From Saccharothrix sp. NRRL B-16348 (GTDB lineage: Bacteria > Actinomycetota > Actinomycetes > Mycobacteriales > Pseudonocardiaceae): a stretch of DNA of 64,000 nucleotides. Position 1 is the first letter of the stretch. Every line of letters starts with the position of its first letter. Below are positions 45,448 to 54,365 of the stretch, piece by piece. A program made the translations under genes and the position numbers. The stretch covers positions 19,040 to 83,039 of the forward strand of contig NZ_LGED01000227.1 in NCBI RefSeq assembly GCF_001280085.1, in the 5' to 3' direction. The notes below the pieces were generated by a model. It was not told the DNA's origin. It was given only the letters and a program-made list of their open reading frames with translations, and made no database searches.

Positions 45448-46119
45448 TCACAGGGATCCGATCGTGCAGGCGCGCTGGACCGCGTCCGCGCGGTTGTAGA
45501 GATCCTTCAGCTCGACACCGTTCTCGACCGCGGCGAGAAATCCATCGAGCGCCACCCTCGCGGTGGGTGGCAGGTCCACCGATGCGACCAGGCTCGCCAG
45601 CGTGGCGTGCGCCTCGTAGACCGACCCCGAGTAGCGCCCGGTCGACTCGGTGTAGCCGTGCTCGTCGAAGGTGCGGGACATGCGGATCTCGCCGGTCAGC
45701 TTCCCGATCATGAACCACACGTGTTGATCCTGGTCGGCCCGCCGTTCGATCTGTCGATGCAAGTCGTCCAACGCGCCGGCGTAGGCCTCCAGAACCACGC
45801 TCCGATCGGCCCGGCCCGACGACTCGGACCGATCCGGCGACAGCTGCTGCTTGGTGGCAAGCACCGTCGCGACCTCGGGTTGTGTGAAGCCCACTGCCAG
45901 CAGGGCCTCGACGAACGTGCTCCAGGTGATGTGTTCGTGGGCGTGCCCGGGCATGAGCGGAAGCTGATCACCGAGGGTCCAGCCCAGGGTGAAGTACTGG
46001 CCGCGATGTGCGGAGGGTGCTTCCGATGGGCCCGGACCGGGGTACACGTGCACGTTGCCGGTGATGGTGCCTGCCTGCAAGACGGGGCCGTTAACAACTC
46101 CGCCGACCTCATTGCGCAC
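45448..46119 (-). CDS. Unknown protein with the VRNEVGG...VQAG...VHVY N-terminal motif
   Basis: 223 residues from GTG 46119 (AAGGG upstream). The first ~30 residues carry VRNEVGGVVNGPVLQAGTIT then GNVHVY, the same short beta-like motif that opens the STAND protein at 19362 and, in variant form, the one at 28841. The remaining ~190 residues are helical (HITWSTFVEALLAVGFTQPE, DLHRQIERRADQDQHVWFMI) with no known catalytic motif. Small proteins with this prefix are common beside STAND genes in actinobacteria; an adaptor or effector role is inference. Confidence 0.7.
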   Translation of the reverse strand: MRNEVGGVVNGPVLQAGTITGNVHVYPGPGPSEAPSAHRGQYFTLGWTLGDQLPLMPGHAHEHITWSTFVEALLAVGFTQPEVATVLATKQQLSPDRSESSGRADRSVVLEAYAGALDDLHRQIERRADQDQHVWFMIGKLTGEIRMSRTFDEHGYTESTGRYSGSVYEAHATLASLVASVDLPPTARVALDGFLAAVENGVELKDLYNRADAVQRACTIGSL

Positions 46120-46309
46120 TCGATCCGCCCTTCGTCCGTCAGGAAGGCTGCGTGGGAGGTCGAGGACACCTCCGCCTCCACAGTCGGCCAATGCTAGATC
46201 GCGACTGCCGGTCGAAGGGCCGCACTATTCGTACCTACAGAGCTTTCGGTGCCGCCTCCGATCTCGCAAGCCGACCCCCGCGCCGCTACCCCGCGCCGGC
46301 ACCTGGATG

Positions 46310-46432
46310 TACTGCGGGCCGTTGGGCAAGCGCGGCAACTGCCAGGTCGGGGTAAGCGTGCACGCGGTCACCAACTGGACCTCCGCAGCTGTGGAACCGG
46401 GCGGCGCGGACGCGTCCCTCACCGCCGTGTGA
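46310..46432 (+). pseudogene. Possible transposase scrap
   Basis: CGPLGKRGNCQVGVSVHAVT resembles the GKxGNCQVxVSxHA segment of IS701-like DDE transposases. Nothing upstream or downstream continues the family; the frame stops at TGA 46430-46432, where it overlaps the end of the LysM/BTAD gene. Confidence 0.4.
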
Positions 46433-49400
46433 CTCGCGTGCGGCGACCTCGCGTTGCAGATGGCGTGTCGGTGATCGTGCTGTCGCGGCGCTGGCGGAGC
46501 CCGGCCGCGAGTTCACGAGCGTGCGGGGTAGGTGCCTCGTCGACCTCGGCCAACCGGGTGGTCAGCAGGCTCAGCGTTCGAGGGATCGCGTCGAGCTGTC
46601 CGAGTCGTTCCTGCAGGCGCATGATGTCGCGATAGAGCAGTTCGTTGTGGGGGTCGAACGCCCTCGCGACCTCCAGCAGGTCCAGCGTCCGCTGCGGGTC
46701 GGACTCGACCAGGGCGCGTGCGAGCGCGGCCACGGCGTCGATCGCGTCGCGGCGGATCGCCTCGCGTGCGGGTTCGATCCATGCGGTCGACATTCCGTCG
46801 GCCAGCGGCCCGCCGTAGTTGTCGACCACCTGCTGGTAGGCGTGGACGCGTTTCTGGGCGGTGGTCGCCGTGCGGCGTGTGGTCACCGCGTCCGCGAACC
46901 GCCAGTAGTCGACCGTGATTACCGTCGGATCGAGTTGGTAGCGGCCGTTGCCGACCACGACGATGTCAGTCACCGTCTGGTCGGTGGCGGTGGCCACTGC
47001 GTGGCGCATCCGGGCCAGTGCGGTGTGCAGGGCGTTGGTTGGTCGGGCAGGCGGATCGTCGTTCCACAACGCGGACACGAGTGCGTCACGGGTGGCGCCG
47101 TCGGGGTACAACGCCAGCAGTACCAGTAGTTCCCGTGTCCTGGGCTGCAATGCCCCGGTGATCTCCCGCGCTCGCCGATCGGTGTCCGCTCCGTCGGGTC
47201 CGGGGTTCCAGTGCACGCGGAGCGCGCCGAGCACCGTGACCGTGATCGGCGGCGCCCAGGCGGGTTCGGTGTCGGGGTCCGGCGTCGGGTCGGTCGCGGT
47301 CGTGATGTGGTCTCCGGTCGGCTCCGGTTTGCCGTCGCCGCTGTCGAGGACATCGACGGCCTCGGGCGGAGGCGGTACTGCCAGCTGTGGTTCCGTAACA
47401 GCCGCTGGGCGCAGACGAACGCCGGACGTCGTGCCGCGGCACGAGCCGAGGATCTCCAACTCGGTGTCAGTAGGCCCCACCATCCCTGCGGCGATCGTGG
47501 CTTCCGGTCGGATATCGCGTTCCGCTTCGGTGGCGTCGCCGTCGACGCCGCTCGTCGTCGACGGTCCGCCTCCGGGCGAGGCCGTGCGGTGGTTCGCGGT
47601 CGGTTCCGCGGACACGATCCGGGAGCGCGGTATCGGCGGCACGGGCACATCGGCACCGCCGGGCGTGTCTGGTTGGGCTTGGTGCAGCAGCGTCAGCAGC
47701 TCGGTGGTGTCGTCGTCGCCGAGGTGGAACATCCGCGTTCCCCGCAGGGCCTCTCCCAGGCCGGGGCCGGTGGCCGAGACGGTGCCGTCCTCGCGGACGT
47801 AGGCGGTCACTCCGGGCTGCCATTGCCCCAGCAGGAACCCGGTGATGCCGAACGGGGCGCCGTTGTCCAGGACCGCCTGCAGCCGCTGCCGCCGGTGCTC
47901 CGGCGTTCGTGCCACCAGCACCAGCGGCGGCCACGAGCCCGACGCCGTGCCCTGGCGGCGACCGGTCCCGGCCCGCACGAGGGTCTCGGCCTCCAGCGCG
48001 TCGAGCGCGGCGTCGAGGTCGGCGACAACGCGGAGCGCAGCGGGCAGACGCGCCCGGCGGATCCCGTGCCCGAGCAACCAGGCCAGGTCAACCGCCGGGA
48101 TGAACATGCGGGTTCCCGGCCCCGACAGGCTGGTCGCCGGGCGCTGCGCGGAGGTGGTGAGCGTGGCGACCACCAACGCGCGGACCGTCGCGGGCGCACC
48201 GGCGCCGACCAGGCCGACACCGCGTGAGGCGGCGAGGTCCAGGGCGATCTCACGACCGTCGCGGATGCCCAGTCCCGGAGCGAACGCGGCCCGCTCGCCG
48301 GAGCCTGTCCCGGATGCGCCTACGACGAGCACCGCGGGCGGTGGTACACGCTCCTCTCCCTCTTCCCAGCCGTCGTCGTCGTGCTGTTCGGCGCGCAGGT
48401 GCGCCAGCCGCAACTGGTAGACCACCGGCGCCACCGGCAGGTCGGTGCGGTCGCCGCTGCCGGGCCGGTAGCGGCTGTTGTGGCGGCGGCGGGCGATCAT
48501 CAGGGCTGTGCTGACCGCCGAGGCGAGCCCGAGCCCGACGAACAGCTGCACACCCCAGCCGATCGCCGGCTCGGGTGTTGTCTCGGTGGTCGGTGGCGGC
48601 TGCCGGGTCGACGGCGATGTCGTCGGGGTGCTCTGGGGTGTGTGGGTGGTCTGCGGGGCTTGTCGCGTCGACGGAGCCGGCGTCACCGTGCCGCCGGGTC
48701 GCGGCATCGAGGTCGTCGGTGCGGGTTCTTCGGGCACCGGCGGCGGGGGGACGTGCTTCTCGGGCGGTGGCGACGGCACGGTGGCGCCTGCTGGCAGTGC
48801 GAACTCCTCGCCGGGGAAGATCAGGCTGGGTCGGGTGAAGGTGCCGCCGCCCGGTTGGGGTTTGCCCTTGTTGAGTTCCCAGATTTCGGGCCAGCGGTTG
48901 CCGTCGCCGAGGGTGCGTTGGGCGATGCGCCACAGGGAGTCGTGCACGCCTGTGATGGGGTCCGGCGCCAGTGCCACGGCCGCCTTCGCGGAGGCGGGCT
49001 GGTCGGTGGTGGCGGGTGTGGTGTGGTGGGGTGCGGCGTAGGTGGCGGCGCGGACGGTGGCGGCGTTCTGGTCGGACGGGTGGTTCCAGGCTGTGGCGGT
49101 GGCCACGACCTCGGAGCCGGTGCCGGGTCCGGCGGATGGCGGGTTCGGTTGGGTCAGGGCGGCGCGGTGTCCCAGGACCGAGATCAGGGTGGCGCCGACG
49201 AGCACGGCTGCGACCCGGTGCACCGGTCCGGCCGTCGCCGCGGGGTTGGGCGGTCGCACGTCGCGGACGATCTCGATCGCGCAGCCGGCCACGTCGAGGG
49301 TGAACAGTGCCCACACCAGCCAGCCGGTGCAGGCGAGGAAGTCCAGCAGGAACCCCGTTGTCATCGGACCGAGCAGCACGCCTTCGATCTCCGCCCACGA

Positions 49401-49592
49401 CGGCGGATGGTCGGGCAGGGGCCAGCCGACGAAGTGCGTGAGGGCCCACGGCAGGCCCGCCAGCAGCCCGATGAGGACCACGGTGGCCAGCACCCCGCGC
49501 AGCAACCTTCCGACCCACCCGGTGAGGCGCCCGACACCGCGCCGGACACGCTCGCGCGCACCGGGCTGCCGTTGGCGTGGTGCTGCGGCCAT
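46419..49592 (-). CDS. Membrane protein with LysM and SARP-type (BTAD) domains
   Basis: 1057 residues. Three hydrophobic segments lie near 33-55, 75-98 and 128-145. A LysM-like region follows at ~215-275 (VHDSLWRIAQRTLGDGNRWP). A Pro/Thr-rich stalk and another membrane helix come at ~353-375 (GWGVQLFVGLGLASAVSTAL). A large soluble region leads to a C-terminal winged helix plus BTAD (ITVTVLGALRVHW, LQPRTRELLVLLALYPDGAT, then the helical WIEPAREAIRRDAIDAVAAL). LysM binds peptidoglycan; BTAD is typical of SARP activators. It is a predicted wall-sensing, membrane-held regulator at the end of the pilus operon. Confidence 0.85.
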   Translation of the reverse strand: MAAAPRQRQPGARERVRRGVGRLTGWVGRLLRGVLATVVLIGLLAGLPWALTHFVGWPLPDHPPSWAEIEGVLLGPMTTGFLLDFLACTGWLVWALFTLDVAGCAIEIVRDVRPPNPAATAGPVHRVAAVLVGATLISVLGHRAALTQPNPPSAGPGTGSEVVATATAWNHPSDQNAATVRAATYAAPHHTTPATTDQPASAKAAVALAPDPITGVHDSLWRIAQRTLGDGNRWPEIWELNKGKPQPGGGTFTRPSLIFPGEEFALPAGATVPSPPPEKHVPPPPVPEEPAPTTSMPRPGGTVTPAPSTRQAPQTTHTPQSTPTTSPSTRQPPPTTETTPEPAIGWGVQLFVGLGLASAVSTALMIARRRHNSRYRPGSGDRTDLPVAPVVYQLRLAHLRAEQHDDDGWEEGEERVPPPAVLVVGASGTGSGERAAFAPGLGIRDGREIALDLAASRGVGLVGAGAPATVRALVVATLTTSAQRPATSLSGPGTRMFIPAVDLAWLLGHGIRRARLPAALRVVADLDAALDALEAETLVRAGTGRRQGTASGSWPPLVLVARTPEHRRQRLQAVLDNGAPFGITGFLLGQWQPGVTAYVREDGTVSATGPGLGEALRGTRMFHLGDDDTTELLTLLHQAQPDTPGGADVPVPPIPRSRIVSAEPTANHRTASPGGGPSTTSGVDGDATEAERDIRPEATIAAGMVGPTDTELEILGSCRGTTSGVRLRPAAVTEPQLAVPPPPEAVDVLDSGDGKPEPTGDHITTATDPTPDPDTEPAWAPPITVTVLGALRVHWNPGPDGADTDRRAREITGALQPRTRELLVLLALYPDGATRDALVSALWNDDPPARPTNALHTALARMRHAVATATDQTVTDIVVVGNGRYQLDPTVITVDYWRFADAVTTRRTATTAQKRVHAYQQVVDNYGGPLADGMSTAWIEPAREAIRRDAIDAVAALARALVESDPQRTLDLLEVARAFDPHNELLYRDIMRLQERLGQLDAIPRTLSLLTTRLAEVDEAPTPHARELAAGLRQRRDSTITDTPSATRGRRTRVTRR

Positions 49593-49685
49593 GGCGTGCT
49601 CGATTCCTTGCCGGTACGAGGTTCACTGCTCGACGTCACAGGGGTCGCGGTGGGGCGGACGCGTCGGATTCACCCGGCGAGGTGA

Positions 49686-50099
49686 TCAGGCGGTCGCCGA
49701 AGCTCCGAGGGAGACCGCGGCAGGCTCACCAGGTGCCGGTGCTTCGCCGTTCGGGGACGGGCGGGACCCGGTGGGTTCTCGGCTCGCGTCGCCCTGCGTG
49801 GCGGGCATGGCGGGTGTGGGCTTCTTGCGTTTGGTGCGGGTGGTCCTGCGACCGGCGAGCCAGTGGGTGAGGTCAGCGGCCTTGAGGTCGGTGAAGTCGG
49901 CCAGTTCGTCGATGTCGATGACGTCCTGGGCGGCGGCGAGGATGTCGCCGAGTTGACGTTCGATGTCCTCGAGTCGTTCGGTGATGGCGGCCCGGCGGTG
50001 GGCGAGTTCGCCGACCTGCTGCGCCGCGGTGGCCCTGCGGGCGCTACGGGCGGTGTCGGCTTGCTCGACGCGCTGCCGGATCTCTTCGGGCGTCGCCAT
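49686..50099 (-). CDS. Small coiled-coil protein in the pilus operon
   Basis: 137 residues from ATG 50099 (GGAAGGAAG upstream). A long helix (QQVGELAHRRAAITERLEDI, ERQLGDILAAAQDV) has a heptad-like pattern. A short IDIDELADFTDLKAADLTHW region and a basic, disordered tail follow. No family is recognised. It lies between TadG and the LysM/BTAD gene on the same strand and is probably cotranscribed. Confidence 0.65.
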   Translation of the reverse strand: MATPEEIRQRVEQADTARSARRATAAQQVGELAHRRAAITERLEDIERQLGDILAAAQDVIDIDELADFTDLKAADLTHWLAGRRTTRTKRKKPTPAMPATQGDASREPTGSRPSPNGEAPAPGEPAAVSLGASATA

Positions 50100-50155
50100 G
50101 CTGTTTCTTCCTTCCGGTGACGCGTCCGTATCGGATGCGGTCGGGATGGTGGAGG

Positions 50156-50635
50156 TCAGGGTTCGATCGCGGTGACCCCTCGTTGTGGATGGGCGCTTCC
50201 TGTGCCGTGCACCGACAGCGAGCCGATGCCGACCAGGCCGAGTAGTTGGGTGGGTCGGGACGCGGTCACGGTGACCGTGACGGTGTCGCCGGAGACGGTC
50301 ACCGTTCCGGTGGCGCCTTCGGCGGTCAGGTGGGCCTGGGCGTTCGCGACCGCCTGCGCGGGCACGAGTCGTAGGGTTCCGCTGCCGCGGTAGGTGGTCA
50401 GGTCGATGGCCTGGGCTCCGGCGCGGGCGGCGGCCTCGGCCTGGCCGTTGGCCCGTACTTTCGCGGCCAGTGCGAGACCGCCGTCGAGGGTGAGTCCGGC
50501 CAGGGCGAGGATGCCGGTGGCGAGTACGACGACGAACGCGGTCACCTGTCCCTCGTCTGCTCGCCACCAACCATGTCGGGAACACTCCCGGGTGTTCCAC
50601 CACGCCGACCGGCTGGACCGGCCGCGGCGGTTCAC
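50156..50635 (-). CDS. TadG-like pilus-associated protein
   Basis: 159 residues, GTG 50635 overlapping the preceding stop (GTGA). An N-terminal helix ([20 protein letters not shown]) follows the Gly that in TadE/pilins marks the peptidase site, though without the +5 Glu, as in many TadG-like proteins. The rest is a beta-rich extracellular part ([19 protein letters not shown]). It would be a minor pilus or envelope component. Confidence 0.75.
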   Translation of the reverse strand: MNRRGRSSRSAWWNTRECSRHGWWRADEGQVTAFVVVLATGILALAGLTLDGGLALAAKVRANGQAEAAARAGAQAIDLTTYRGSGTLRLVPAQAVANAQAHLTAEGATGTVTVSGDTVTVTVTASRPTQLLGLVGIGSLSVHGTGSAHPQRGVTAIEP

Positions 50636-51156
50636 GGGCTGATCCCGGTGGTCGATCTCCACACGTCGACGGGCTCGGCCGCGCTGGAGGAGAGTGTTTT
50701 CCCGACCGGCACACCGAGGATCAGCGCGTCGCCGAAGTCGACGGCGCACGACACGGTGACGGTCACCGTGCCACCGGGTATGAGGCCGCCGGTGGCGGTG
50801 TCCACGCTCACCGAGCGGCACGCCACCCCTGCCGAGGCCAACGCGCCCGTCGCGGTGATCTGGGCGGCCAGGGTCGCCGCGGCGGGAGTGCGTTCGATGC
50901 TGGCGGCGCGGGCGGCTTGGTGGGCGGCGTCATCGAGACGGATGCGGGCGTCCACGCCCCGGTGGGCGACGACGCCGACGAACACCAGCAGCATGGCCAG
51001 GACCGGTGCGGCGATGGTGACTTCGGCGGCCACGGAGCCGCGGTCGTCGTGCCACCACGCCGCCCGCCCGCACCGTGTGGGATGTTCCCGGCAGTGGCGC
51101 CGGTCCGGGGTGCCGCGCGGTGCCGTTGTCCTCCGGTGGAAGGTCATGGTTGTCAC
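50632..51156 (-). CDS. TadE-family pseudopilin
   Basis: 174 residues, GTG 51156 overlapping the upstream stop (ATG 51147 is the alternative). [20 protein letters not shown] carries the type IV pilin-like signature Gly, four residues, Glu, then a hydrophobic helix, and is a substrate for the prepilin peptidase at 61721. The extracellular domain is short and has two Cys. It is a minor pilin of the Tad pilus. Confidence 0.8.
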   Translation of the reverse strand: MTTMTFHRRTTAPRGTPDRRHCREHPTRCGRAAWWHDDRGSVAAEVTIAAPVLAMLLVFVGVVAHRGVDARIRLDDAAHQAARAASIERTPAAATLAAQITATGALASAGVACRSVSVDTATGGLIPGGTVTVTVSCAVDFGDALILGVPVGKTLSSSAAEPVDVWRSTTGISP

Positions 51157-51617
51157 CCGCCTGCCGTGTCGGGGACGAAACGTTCGACGGGACCGGCGGC
51201 TTCGGCGCGGACCGGGAGGCCTCGCAGGAACGGCACCACCGTGGTGGCCGTGCCCGAGATCCGCACGGACGCCGCCGACACGCCCCGGTCGGCGGTGACC
51301 TCGGCGCCGGTCAGAGGTCCGCCGGCGAACTGGTCGAGGACCTGGTGCGCGCGTGCCGTGCCGGTGGCCGCGGTCCCGTTCTGCACGCGTGCCGCGGCCA
51401 GGCCCTGCGAGGCGGCGGCCTGCGCGATGTGGGTGGCGTGCGACCACAGCGCGAACTGCACGATGGCCAGCAGCATCAGCAACAGCAGCGGTGTGGCGAT
51501 CACCAACTCGGCGGTGACCGAACCGCGTTCGCCTCCCAGCGTCCGTCCGGCACGTCGACCCCACAGGGCCCACCGTCCGCACCCGGACCGCTTGTCTCTG
51601 CGGTTCACGGGATTCAC
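51153..51617 (-). CDS. TadE-family pseudopilin
   Basis: 154 residues, GTG 51617 overlapping the pilin stop (GTGA). The signature is [20 protein letters not shown], with Glu at +5 after the Gly. The rest is a periplasm-facing alpha/beta domain ([20 protein letters not shown]). It is the second TadE in a row and probably pairs with the 50632 product. Confidence 0.82.
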   Translation of the reverse strand: MNPVNRRDKRSGCGRWALWGRRAGRTLGGERGSVTAELVIATPLLLLMLLAIVQFALWSHATHIAQAAASQGLAAARVQNGTAATGTARAHQVLDQFAGGPLTGAEVTADRGVSAASVRISGTATTVVPFLRGLPVRAEAAGPVERFVPDTAGG

Positions 51618-51802
51618 ATGGTGATGCCGTTGGCTTTCTCGGTGACCTTGGCGACCACGATCGCGACGACCGCGAGTGCTGCGAGAACGAGCAGTGCGGT
51701 CACCAGGACGGTCTCGGTCGAGTACCCGGCGTCCGGTTCGCGGCGCAACGTCTCCCAGCGTGCTTGTAGAATTGTCCACAACGCCTCCATGTGCGAGTGC
51801 AT
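51614..51802 (-). CDS. Flp-like major pilin (small)
   Basis: 62 residues from ATG 51802 with GGAGGAGAA upstream. A cytoplasmic leader ends at DAGYSTET, followed by one long helix ([20 protein letters not shown]) and a very short tail ([11 protein letters not shown]). Size, position between TadC and TadE, and the lone helix fit the Flp pilin, although the Glu is at +4 rather than +5 of the Gly. It is the candidate for the main fibre subunit. Confidence 0.65.
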   Translation of the reverse strand: MHSHMEALWTILQARWETLRREPDAGYSTETVLVTALLVLAALAVVAIVVAKVTEKANGITM

Positions 51803-51837
51803 CACGTTCTCCTCCCCTGTCGTGTTACGGCACGGCG

Positions 51838-52731
51838 TCACAGTCCATTGAGGACTTGTGTCAGTGCCGGGTAGGCGATGAATGTCAGGAATCCGAGGAA
51901 CAGCAGCATGACCGGCAGCGACATGCGTTCGGTGGCGGCTTGGGCCTGGCTCTCGGCCTCGGTGATCTGGTGTGTGCGCAGGGTGGCGGCCTTGGCGGCC
52001 AGCGAGGCGCGGACCTTGGCGCCCTCGGTGCCGGCCAGGCTGACCGACGCGGCGAGTTCAGCGAGTTCGGTGACGTCGAGTTCTTCCCCGAGGCGGCGCA
52101 GTGCGGTCCATGGGGTGGTGCGGGTCAGGCGGGCGGTGTCCAGGGCGCGGCGGATCCGGTCGAATGCCCACCCGCGGCCGATGGTGACCGCGCCGCCCAG
52201 GGCGCTGTCGACCCCGGCGCCACCGGCGAGGGTGATCCACACCAGGTCCAGGTAGGCGGACAGGGCGTGGCGGAACCCGACGCGCAGTGTGGCGGCCCTG
52301 GTGCGGGCGTGCAGGTCCGGCCCGACGAACCCGGCCGCGGCGAGGACGAGCCCGGCGATGATCGGCGCTTCGACGCCGGGGCCGAGGCCGGCCGCGGTGA
52401 GGGCGACGGTGGGCAGGACGGGCAGTAGCAGTCCGGCGACGGTGAGAGTGGCTTTCTCCGCCAGGTGGGTCGAGGTCGCCCGGCCGATGACCGCCAGGTC
52501 GCGGGCCAGGCGTGGGCCGGGAAGGCCCAGGGCGCGCAGCGGGGCGACGGCGGGTCGGCCGAGCCGCGCGGCCCAGCCGGTGTCGTCGGTGGCGGGGGTC
52601 GGTGCCGGGGCGGGTGGTGTGGTGGCGCGGGCCAGGACGGCGCCGAGCGTCGGGCGTGGCGGGAACATCCCGACCGTCAGCGCCCACAGCCCGAGACCGA
52701 GACCGGCTCCCAGCGCGATCGGGGTGATCAT
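51838..52731 (-). CDS. tadC: TadC, inner-membrane platform protein (GspF fold)
   Basis: 297 residues. It carries a type II secretion F domain with membrane helices at ~1-22, ~98-148 and at the C-terminus (MSLPVMLLFLGFLTFIAYPA), and a soluble core (LSAYLDLVWITLAGGAGVDS). With TadB it forms the platform on which TadA drives pilus assembly. ATG 52731 keeps its ribosome site AGGCAGG, which now lies at the very edge of the inserted element. tadB, its natural neighbour, begins again 3.4 kb away at 56116. Confidence 0.85.
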   Translation of the reverse strand: MITPIALGAGLGLGLWALTVGMFPPRPTLGAVLARATTPPAPAPTPATDDTGWAARLGRPAVAPLRALGLPGPRLARDLAVIGRATSTHLAEKATLTVAGLLLPVLPTVALTAAGLGPGVEAPIIAGLVLAAAGFVGPDLHARTRAATLRVGFRHALSAYLDLVWITLAGGAGVDSALGGAVTIGRGWAFDRIRRALDTARLTRTTPWTALRRLGEELDVTELAELAASVSLAGTEGAKVRASLAAKAATLRTHQITEAESQAQAATERMSLPVMLLFLGFLTFIAYPALTQVLNGL

Positions 52732-52951
52732 GCTGCTACACCTGCCTTTCGGTGACGGGCACGGTGTGGTTCGCCTGGGCGTCGGGGGCTGTCCCCATTG
52801 CCCCGAGTTCGTGATCGCCTCGAAGTTCCAGATGGCGGGCTTGCCCAGGTGAACGCGGGTGCACTCGATGGTGTGAATCCGTCGACCAATGGTCGAGATT
52901 CCCGACGGCCTGCCGATATTCGCACTGCATGGTGATTCCCGATGAACTGAG

Positions 52952-54043
52952 GTGCTGGCGTTGCTGGCTGAGGTGCGGTCGTTGGGACAAGCGAGGCGGC
53001 AGCTCGCGCCTGGAGAGCTTGAGGACTTCGAACAGGAGCTTGTGGATCAGTACGCGCTGGCGCTCGTGGGAGCGGGTGTGACCGACCGGGTGGTCGCCGG
53101 TGAGCGGTCGGTGTTGTTCGACTTCATCACCCTTCTGGGGCGGCACGTATGGACGACGACCGTGGAGGACGCCGACCGTTTCCTCGCCCTTCAGCGCAAA
53201 CGCGGCCTGGCCGCTTCCACGATCTACAACAAGGCTGTGGTACTCACCGGGTTCTTCGACTTCCTGACGGTCCGCTACCAGGGCGACGTCCACGCTCTGA
53301 CCGGACACGTGCTCGCGCATCCGATCGACGAGTTCAACCGCCCCGCCTGTACCGACAGTCGCGCCTCGCCGCGGGTCCCGCCCACGACCGGCGAGGTGGA
53401 CACGCTGTTCACGGGCTGGCGTGACTCGCTCGCCCACAAGCGGAAGTTCCTGACCGCCGCACGGGATTACGTGGCCGCCTCCCTGTGGCGCCGGGTGGGC
53501 CTGCGGATCGGCGAGACGGTGATGTTGGACATCCGTGACTGGCACCCCGAGCTGGGCGAGCACGGCAAGCTTCATGTCAGGTTCGGCAAGGGCAGCCGCC
53601 GACGAGGGCCGAAGATCAGGCTCGTGCCCGCGATCAACTCCGCCGACGCGCTGCTCGGTTGGTGGCTGAACGAAGTGCGCCACCAGTTCGACGACGACTA
53701 CGCCAACCCCGACGCTCCCCTGTTCCCCAGCGAACGCTACGACTCCTTGACCGGGCACTGCGAACGCATCGGCCACGAGTCGCTGCGGTCGGGACTGTCC
53801 GACGCGGTGGCCACGTGGCTTCCGGCGTGGAAAGGACGGCTCACCCCGCATGGCCTGCGGCACTTCTGCGCCTCGTCCTTGTACGAGAGGGGAATGGACC
53901 TCAAGGCCATCCAGGAATTGCTCGGCCATGCCTGGCTTTCGACCACGACCTCGTACATCCACGTCCACAGCGGACACATCGACCACGCCTGGACGACGGC
54001 CAACCAACGGGTGACGGCGCGGCTGAGCGAGAAGGAGCACTGA
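52952..54043 (+). CDS. Tyrosine recombinase (TnpA-like)
   Basis: 363 residues, GTG 52952. A SAM-like N-terminal domain (AASTIYNKAVVLTGFFDFLT) precedes the catalytic domain. Box I Arg is in RRVGLRIGETVMLDI, box II in HGLRHFCASSLYERG, the GHA His in ELLGHAWLSTTTSYIHV, and the nucleophile is Tyr in that same stretch. All key residues are present, so it should be active. It probably excises and integrates the element together with the 54362 product. Confidence 0.88.
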   Translation: MLALLAEVRSLGQARRQLAPGELEDFEQELVDQYALALVGAGVTDRVVAGERSVLFDFITLLGRHVWTTTVEDADRFLALQRKRGLAASTIYNKAVVLTGFFDFLTVRYQGDVHALTGHVLAHPIDEFNRPACTDSRASPRVPPTTGEVDTLFTGWRDSLAHKRKFLTAARDYVAASLWRRVGLRIGETVMLDIRDWHPELGEHGKLHVRFGKGSRRRGPKIRLVPAINSADALLGWWLNEVRHQFDDDYANPDAPLFPSERYDSLTGHCERIGHESLRSGLSDAVATWLPAWKGRLTPHGLRHFCASSLYERGMDLKAIQELLGHAWLSTTTSYIHVHSGHIDHAWTTANQRVTARLSEKEH

Positions 54044-54047
54044 GACC

Positions 54048-54365
54048 ATGCGGTGGAACATGCGGATGAAAGCCGCCGAGCAGGGGATCTGGAAATCCAC
54101 CGAGCTGCGCCGACGGCTCGCCGAGGCAGGCTTGGAGATCAGCGCCGGAAAGATGTCCGCATTGTGGACCGGCACCCCGACCACGATCCGCCTGGACGAC
54201 CTCGACGTGATCTGCTCGGTGCTCCACTGCGTCCCCAGCGACCTGCTGATCTGCGAACCCGAACTGGTCGCCGCCCGCCGACCGGCCAGGACCGCGACCG
54301 CAAACGCGCCCACCTCGACGCCCGCGCCGAGGCCCGGACGGCGACGATCGGTCCCACCGGCATGA
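54048..54365 (+). CDS. Small HTH (Cro/C1-like) protein
   Basis: 105 residues from ATG 54048, 4 bp after the recombinase stop. LRRRLAEAGLEISAGKMSAL, then TIRLDDLDVICSVLHCVPSD, LLICEP is the XRE-type HTH often found between two recombinases in such actinobacterial elements. The tail is Pro/Thr-rich. It may be a regulator or a directionality partner like TnpC of Tn554. Its stop overlaps the next start (ATGA). Confidence 0.8.
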   Translation: MRWNMRMKAAEQGIWKSTELRRRLAEAGLEISAGKMSALWTGTPTTIRLDDLDVICSVLHCVPSDLLICEPELVAARRPARTATANAPTSTPAPRPGRRRSVPPA

